Shown here: positions 39,353 to 43,583 of the stretch, piece after piece
Layout: every line of letters begins with the position of its first letter
Numbering within the stretch: the stretch's first letter is position 1
Assembly (NCBI GenBank): GCA_023399595.1
Contig: JAEWOR010000050.1
Coordinates: 1-43,583 of the forward strand
DNA length: 43,583 bases
Direction: 5' to 3'
From: Bacteroidota bacterium
GTDB taxonomy: Bacteria > Bacteroidota > Bacteroidia > Flavobacteriales > Weeksellaceae
Translations under genes and position numbers: made by a program
The notes under the pieces: model-generated
The model's database searches: none
Told to the model about the DNA's origin: nothing
What the model saw: only the letters and a program-made list of their open reading frames with translations

Positions 39353-40078
39353 ATGAAAATAATCGCTGTTATCCCTGCTCGTTATAATTCTACTCGTTTT
39401 CCTGGTAAACTTATGGAAAAATTAGGTGGAAAAACTGTTATTTCTACTACTTATAAAAATGTTGTGGACACAGGTTTGTTTCATGATGTTTTTGTGGCTA
39501 CAGATTCAGAAATTATCTTTTATGAAATTACTGAAAATGGTGGAAAAGCCGTAATGACAGGCGAACACGAAACAGGAAGCGACCGTATTGCAGAAGCTGT
39601 TCAGAATATAGATTGCGATATTGTTATAAATGTTCAAGGAGATGAACCTTTCTTAAAAAGGGAACCTTTGCAACAGCTTATTCAGGTTTTTAAGGAAGAT
39701 GATAATCATGAAATTTCTTTAGCTTCTTTAAAAATTAAATTAAAAGAAAAAGAAGAGATTGAAAATCCTAATAATGTAAAAGTAATTACAGATAACAAAG
39801 GCTTTGCGCTGTATTTCAGCAGATCAGTGATTCCTTTTCACCGTGAATTCAGTTATCATGTGGATTATTTCAAACATATTGGAGTGTATGCTTTTAGAAA
39901 AGAAGCTTTGCTTACATTTTCAAAATTGGAAATGAAACCATTGGAAATTGCCGAAAAAATTGAGTGCATCCGTTATTTGGAATATGGCATGAAAATAAAA
40001 CTTATCGAAACCGACTTTATTGGTGTTGGAATAGACACTCCCGAAGATCTTGAGAAGGCTCAAAAACTCATTGGCTAA
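39353..40078 (+). CDS. kdsB: 3-deoxy-manno-octulosonate cytidylyltransferase (CMP-KDO synthetase)
   Basis: A 241-residue nucleotidyltransferase. The CTP-binding start is IIAVIPARYNSTRFPGK (residues 3-19). Other conserved blocks are VFVATDSEII, GEHETGSDRIAEA, VINVQGDEPFL, the FSRSVIPF sugar site and the C-terminal GVGIDTPEDLEKA. It activates KDO for lipopolysaccharide core synthesis. ATG 39353 is chosen; the upstream in-frame TTG 39305 would translate the period-8 array and adds nothing conserved. Confidence 0.95.
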   Translation: MKIIAVIPARYNSTRFPGKLMEKLGGKTVISTTYKNVVDTGLFHDVFVATDSEIIFYEITENGGKAVMTGEHETGSDRIAEAVQNIDCDIVINVQGDEPFLKREPLQQLIQVFKEDDNHEISLASLKIKLKEKEEIENPNNVKVITDNKGFALYFSRSVIPFHREFSYHVDYFKHIGVYAFRKEALLTFSKLEMKPLEIAEKIECIRYLEYGMKIKLIETDFIGVGIDTPEDLEKAQKLIG

Positions 40079-40097
40079 TTTGTGAAATTCAAATTTG

Positions 40098-40246
40098 CTG
40101 AATTGGGAACATCCTAAAACTGACTATTGTAAAATTGAAGAATAACTCAATAAATAAACTATAAATTATAAAGTGAGATAATCAACACTTTATCAATGAG
40201 CAATATAACAATTCTTCTATTGAACAATTCTACAAATTCACTTCAA
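40098..40246. repeat. degenerate period-8 array with inverted halves
   Basis: The right part, 40191-40246, has seven clear 8-base units (TATCAATG, AGCAATAT, AACAATTC, TTCTATTG, AACAATTC, TACAAATT, CACTTCAA). The left part from 40098 shows ATTG at the same spacing (CTGAATTG, GACTATTG, TAAAATTG), the complement of CAAT on the right. The middle is too AT-rich to call. Confidence 0.5.
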
Positions 40247-40251
40247 AACCT

Positions 40252-40259
40252 TATATTTG
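40252..40259 (+). promoter_or_regulatory. -7 box for the LolA-like gene
   Basis: TATATTTG matches TAnnTTTG, 37 bases before ATG 40297. No TTG at the expected -33 position. Confidence 0.4.
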
Positions 40260-40296
40260 AAAGCATTTTTGCACAGTATTTTTTAAAATTGATTGA

Positions 40297-40959
40297 ATGA
40301 AAAAGCTATTTATTGTTGGCTCACTTATATTTTCACACTTCTTATTTTCGCAAACCGCAAAAGAAATTATCGATAAAAACATTGAGGCTTCTGGTGGATT
40401 AACCAATTGGAAACTCCTAAATTCTGTATTGTTACAAGGAAAAGTGGTTTTGGGGATTAAAGATGAATATCCAATGAAAATTTATCAACAAAGACCTAAT
40501 CTCACCAAAACCTTAATCACCATCAATAAAAAAGAAACTCCTATTGAAGGTTATGATGGCCAAAAAGGCTATGCTATGAATTATGCTCAAAATAAAGTTC
40601 AAGTTTATCCTGATTATATAGCAGAAAGTTTTGATAATGATTTTATAGATTGGGAAAACAAAGGTTTTGAAGCTAAATATTTGGGGAAAGAAAAAGTAGG
40701 AGATATTTATTGTCATAAAGTGGAACTTACCAAAAATGTGAATAAAAACTACTATTATTTTGACACCAAAAATTATATGCTGTTGAAGGAAATTAAAAAA
40801 GATGAAACTTTACAATATTCCGATTATAAAAGAACAGGAAATATTGTAATGCCTTACAGAATAGAATCTTCGAGTACTAAAAAAGATGGAGATTATGTTA
40901 TTTTATTGAATAAAATAGAAATTAATAAAGTTTTTCCTGCAAATACTTTTAAATTCTAG
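40297..40959 (+). CDS. exported LolA/LolB-like outer-membrane lipoprotein-sorting family protein
   Basis: A 220-residue protein with signal peptide MKKLFIVGSLIFSHFLFSQ. The mature part starts TAKEIIDKNIEASGGLTNWK, the usual opening of Bacteroidota LolA-like proteins. Antiparallel beta segments follow (VLLQGKVVLG, YPMKIYQQRPNLTKTLI, YYYFDTKNYMLLKEI, IVMPYRIESSS). It has no lipobox. A role in carrying lipoproteins or lipids across the periplasm is a family-level guess. The next gene starts 41 bases downstream. Confidence 0.75.
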   Translation: MKKLFIVGSLIFSHFLFSQTAKEIIDKNIEASGGLTNWKLLNSVLLQGKVVLGIKDEYPMKIYQQRPNLTKTLITINKKETPIEGYDGQKGYAMNYAQNKVQVYPDYIAESFDNDFIDWENKGFEAKYLGKEKVGDIYCHKVELTKNVNKNYYYFDTKNYMLLKEIKKDETLQYSDYKRTGNIVMPYRIESSSTKKDGDYVILLNKIEINKVFPANTFKF

Positions 40960-41000
40960 TTATAAAGCCTAACTTTATCTAAGGTTTTAATTATAAAATC

Positions 41001-41576
41001 ATGAAAAAAATATTTTTAATTTTATTATCCTTTGTAGCCTTTTTACAAAGTTGCACCCACCAGAAAACCGAATTGTCAAAATCTAAAACACAAGAACTTA
41101 TGGGAAAATCCATTTACGATTATAAAGTAGAAAGTTTAGACGGTAAAGAGATTAATTTTGCTGATTTTAAAGGCAAAAAAATATTGATTGTAAATACAGC
41201 TTCAGAATGTGGTTTTACCCCTCAGTATGCGGATTTAGAGAAGTTATACGAAGATTATAAAGACAAATTGGTGATAGTAGGTTTTCCTGCAAATAATTTT
41301 GGAGGTCAGGAACCAGGAACCAATCAAGAAATTGGAGCTTTTTGTCAGAAAAACTATGGCGTAACTTTTCCAATGGCTGCAAAAGTATCTGTAAAAGGAG
41401 ATGATAAAGCTCCTATTTTTAAATTTTTGACTGAAAAGGAATTGAATGGTGTTAAAAATACAACCATCCTTTGGAATTTTACTAAATTTTTATTGGATGA
41501 AAACGGTAAGCTAGTGGATTCTTATATCAGCACTACAAAACCTACTTCTTCGTCTATTACAAAGCATTTGCAATAG
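41001..41576 (+). CDS. glutathione peroxidase family lipoprotein
   Basis: A 191-residue protein with a signal peptide and lipobox FLQSC (C18 acylated). The thioredoxin-fold peroxidase domain has the peroxidatic C69 in VNTASECGFTPQ, Q102 in FPANNFGGQEPG, and the tryptophan in LWNFTKFLLDENG, the classical Cys-Gln-Trp set. Cysteine replaces selenocysteine. As a lipoprotein it would detoxify peroxides at the periplasmic face of a membrane, probably using thioredoxin as reductant; this is family knowledge. Confidence 0.92.
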   Translation: MKKIFLILLSFVAFLQSCTHQKTELSKSKTQELMGKSIYDYKVESLDGKEINFADFKGKKILIVNTASECGFTPQYADLEKLYEDYKDKLVIVGFPANNFGGQEPGTNQEIGAFCQKNYGVTFPMAAKVSVKGDDKAPIFKFLTEKELNGVKNTTILWNFTKFLLDENGKLVDSYISTTKPTSSSITKHLQ

Positions 41577-41623
41577 TTGATGATAAACTTATTCAATTGT
41601 AAATCATTTAAATTACAACTTCT

Positions 41624-41842
41624 ATGAAAAGAAAATTTTTAAATATTTTTATTATTTCTTTTGTTATTACTACTATGGGATTAGTGATAGATGGAGATCC
41701 GACGGAGCCAAGTATGAAGATGCGTTTTGTAGAGTTTTTTGCAATGTTAGGGATTGTATTTTCAATTAACTCATTGGGATATTTTTCTGTATCCCTACTT
41801 TTGAAGAATTTTACTTCAAAAATAAAACAGAATACTAATTAG
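41624..41842 (+). CDS. small two-helix membrane protein
   Basis: A 72-residue protein with hydrophobic segments FLNIFIISFVITTMGLVI and FVEFFAMLGIVFSINSLGYF and a basic C-terminal tail. No family is recognised. It starts 47 bases after the peroxidase stop and ends 20 bases before the left end of the IS, so it appears intact and not truncated by the insertion. Confidence 0.6.
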   Translation: MKRKFLNIFIISFVITTMGLVIDGDPTEPSMKMRFVEFFAMLGIVFSINSLGYFSVSLLLKNFTSKIKQNTN

Positions 41843-41862
41843 TTTTTTTAGTGAAAATAAAT

Positions 41863-41897
41863 AAGAATCCGTCTCATAACACAATGAGGCGGATTTT
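41863..41897 (+). repeat. left inverted end of the IS, also a hairpin
   Basis: AATCCGTCTCAT and ATGAGGCGGATT pair (one G-U/mismatch) with a short loop, then TTTT. It can act as a terminator for the 41624-41842 transcript and for the transposase. Confidence 0.8.
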
Positions 41898-41948
41898 TAT
41901 TTTTTTTGCAGGAGTTAAAAATGGATTTAAAAAATTGGCAAGTGGTTT

Positions 41949-43502
41949 CTAAGCCACTTTCTTTCTTAAATTGTGTGCTAAAGCATGTAATCCGAACTCA
42001 ATTTCTACTTTTTTGATTGATTTTAAACTAAATCTTCGGAACTGATGGGCATGTTTCAGATGGGCGAACACCGCTTCTACATCGTAGCAGCGCTGTTTAC
42101 GTTTTTTTATTCCTTCTTCACTTTTTAAAAGTTCTCTTGCTTTTTGTTTGTGGCGTTCTAGATTGTGATTTCGCTCTATAATTCTATCCTCTTTTGAGGC
42201 ATGGCATAATCCTCTTATTGGGCATCCACTGCAGTTTTTGGCTTGATAATGGGATAAAGTCTGCTTAAAACCTGTGGTGGTTTTCTTAGTGTTTTCGTAA
42301 ATCTTTTCCATCCGTTGTCCCATCGGGCAAACGTAAAAATCTTCTCTTTCGTTATAATGAAGATGCTCTTTACTAAAGGTTTTATGCTTTTTCTGATAGT
42401 TTTGGTCCTGCTCTTTATCAAAAGTATTGTATTTTACAAAAGCTTCAATATTATGGTCTTCTAAATATTGATAATTTTCTTCGCTTCCGTAGCCTGCATC
42501 GGTGGTGATGCTTTCAATTTCATCGAAAACTTCCTTTCCAAAGGTTTCTTTAAAGTTTTCCAAATGAACTGGAAGTGTAGTGGTATCGGTGGTTTGCTGG
42601 TGAATACTATAGTGAAGAATGAACTGATTCTCGGTGGAGATTTGTGGATTGTAGGCGGGTTTTAGTTGTCCGTTTCCCATATGGTCGTCCTTCATGCGCA
42701 TAAATGTTGCATCTGGATCGGTCTTACTGTATGAACCTCTTGATCCTAATATTTCTTCCTGAAGTTCATATTTTTCTAAGTTTTGTTCAAAATTATTCTT
42801 GATGTAATGAAGCTTTGCCTTAGCTTTTCTCATTCCTTTCTTGTCAGAAGTATCACTGCCACTTAGTTTTCTATCAATACTTTCTACCGTTTCACGGATT
42901 TTGTCCCCACTAATTTCTTTAAACTCGGGTGGCTCAGGATCTTTATCTTCCTGGGCGGCAATGTTTTGAGCGTAAGTCCAAAGTTCTTCTAATTGCTGAA
43001 GCATCTTGGCTTTGTTGGTTTTGATGCTTTTTGCCCATACAAAAGTATATCTTCCTGACTGAGATTCTATTTTCGTACCATCCGTATACATTTCTTTTAA
43101 GGTTATTAAACCTTCATCGGCTAAAAGCAGCACCACTTGACGAAAAATATCTTTAAAAGCTTCTTGTAATCTTTGGCTTCTAAAACGGGCTATCGTGTTA
43201 TGATCCACCATTTTCATTCCAGAAAGCCACATGAAATTTACATTCTCACGTACAAGTTTTTCTATCCTCCTACTAGAATAAGTGTTTTCCATATAGGCAA
43301 AAATCATAATTTTAAGCATCATTTTGGGATGATAGCTCGGATTTCCCTCCTTTTTATAAGCTTTTAATAAAGGCTCAAGTTTTATCTTCTCTATTACCTC
43401 ATTGACAACACGAACTGGATGGCTTTCTGGTATCAAATCCCCAAACGTTGGTGGAAACAAAAATAACTGCGATTGATTATAGTCCTTGAAATTCATACTC
43501 AA
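41949..43502 (-). CDS. IS1182-family DDE transposase
   Basis: A 517-residue transposase with an intact frame. The N-terminal domain has FPPTFGDLIPESHPVRVV and YHPKMMLKIMIFAYMENTYS. The DDE triad is D141 (MYTDGTKIES), D335 (ITTDAGYGSEENY) and E476 (YDVEAVFAHLK). A zinc-binding cysteine cluster lies at C392, C424, C427 and C433. Start may be residue 1 or 3. Nothing is broken, so the element may still be active. Confidence 0.95.
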   Translation of the reverse strand: MSMNFKDYNQSQLFLFPPTFGDLIPESHPVRVVNEVIEKIKLEPLLKAYKKEGNPSYHPKMMLKIMIFAYMENTYSSRRIEKLVRENVNFMWLSGMKMVDHNTIARFRSQRLQEAFKDIFRQVVLLLADEGLITLKEMYTDGTKIESQSGRYTFVWAKSIKTNKAKMLQQLEELWTYAQNIAAQEDKDPEPPEFKEISGDKIRETVESIDRKLSGSDTSDKKGMRKAKAKLHYIKNNFEQNLEKYELQEEILGSRGSYSKTDPDATFMRMKDDHMGNGQLKPAYNPQISTENQFILHYSIHQQTTDTTTLPVHLENFKETFGKEVFDEIESITTDAGYGSEENYQYLEDHNIEAFVKYNTFDKEQDQNYQKKHKTFSKEHLHYNEREDFYVCPMGQRMEKIYENTKKTTTGFKQTLSHYQAKNCSGCPIRGLCHASKEDRIIERNHNLERHKQKARELLKSEEGIKKRKQRCYDVEAVFAHLKHAHQFRRFSLKSIKKVEIEFGLHALAHNLRKKVA

Positions 43503-43551
43503 TACTGATTACCAATACAATATATCATTTTTAACACATATAAACAAAAAA

Positions 43552-43581
43552 AAATCCGCCTCAGTTGTGAGACGGATTCTT
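43552..43581 (-). repeat. right inverted end of the IS, also a hairpin
   Basis: The reverse complement of this segment matches the left end over the first 17 bases with one change, then lacks three bases in the loop and continues TGAGGCGGATT. Confidence 0.8.
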
Positions 43582-43583
43582 TT

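Larger units (their letters stand above)
41863..43581 (-). mobile_element. IS1182-family insertion sequence, apparently complete
   Basis: About 1.72 kb bounded by inverted ends. The left end starts AAGAATCCGTCTCATAAC at 41863, and the right end read inward from 43581 starts AAGAATCCGTCTCACAAC. One intact transposase gene lies between on the minus strand. Each end continues into GAGGCGGATTTTT, so it is itself a hairpin. The right flank ends two bases later, so a target duplication cannot be checked. Confidence 0.85.

Overview
This window is a stretch of AT-rich chromosome from a member of the Bacteroidota, most likely class Flavobacteriia and probably Weeksellaceae (Chryseobacterium-like). The reasons are the strongly AT-biased composition, Bacteroidota-type promoters (TAnnTTTG -7 boxes, one with a perfect TTG-N19-TATATTTG layout), few Shine-Dalgarno sequences, and family content typical of the group: GLPGLI protein, DUF4199, GIN-domain lipoprotein, M56/BlaI pair, and an epimerase-type threonine dehydrogenase. 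Species assignment is inference.

Layout. 1-450: the 3' end of an IS1595-type transposase and a decayed lipoprotein gene. 413-9807: mostly minus-strand housekeeping genes (NodB-fold protein, L-threonine dehydrogenase, secreted thioredoxin-fold protein, NhaA, Rel/SpoT), with one plus-strand dicarboxylate/glutamate symporter. 9954-20718: a co-directional minus-strand block that reads as an acetate/propionate uptake, sensing and activation module: outer-membrane porin, MHS-type MFS permease, two small membrane proteins, an SSS-transporter/histidine kinase fusion, a CheY-like receiver, propionyl-CoA synthetase and acetyl-CoA synthetase. A stand-alone InsA-like zinc-ribbon/HTH protein lies just upstream. 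21323-29103: GreA-like protein, hydrolase, ThyA, M1 aminopeptidase, and a BlaI/M56/GLPGLI operon. 29386-32783: menB, a four-helix S23 protein, menA, an SRPBCC protein and an MBL hydrolase. 33126-33224: SRP RNA (minus). 33581-41842: DUF4199, glycosyltransferase, GIN lipoprotein, phosphohexomutase, aminotransferase, KdsB, LolA-like protein, glutathione peroxidase and a small membrane protein. 41863-43581: an intact IS1182-type insertion sequence.

The most unusual signal is a family of strictly phased short-period arrays in spacers between co-directional genes. At eight places the DNA keeps a 7-bp period for 5 to about 21 units while the heptamer itself changes along the array. Several arrays start inside the TAG stop codon of the gene before them, and one fills the whole stop-to-start interval. 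The S23 four-helix gene between menB and menA has such an array on both sides, has no ATG at its expected start, and the downstream array encodes an N-terminal extension of MenA. Related 8-bp-period arrays flank kdsB. I know of no described system that explains these arrays. The idea that they are mobile, or linked to the S23/Avd-like protein, is a hypothesis.
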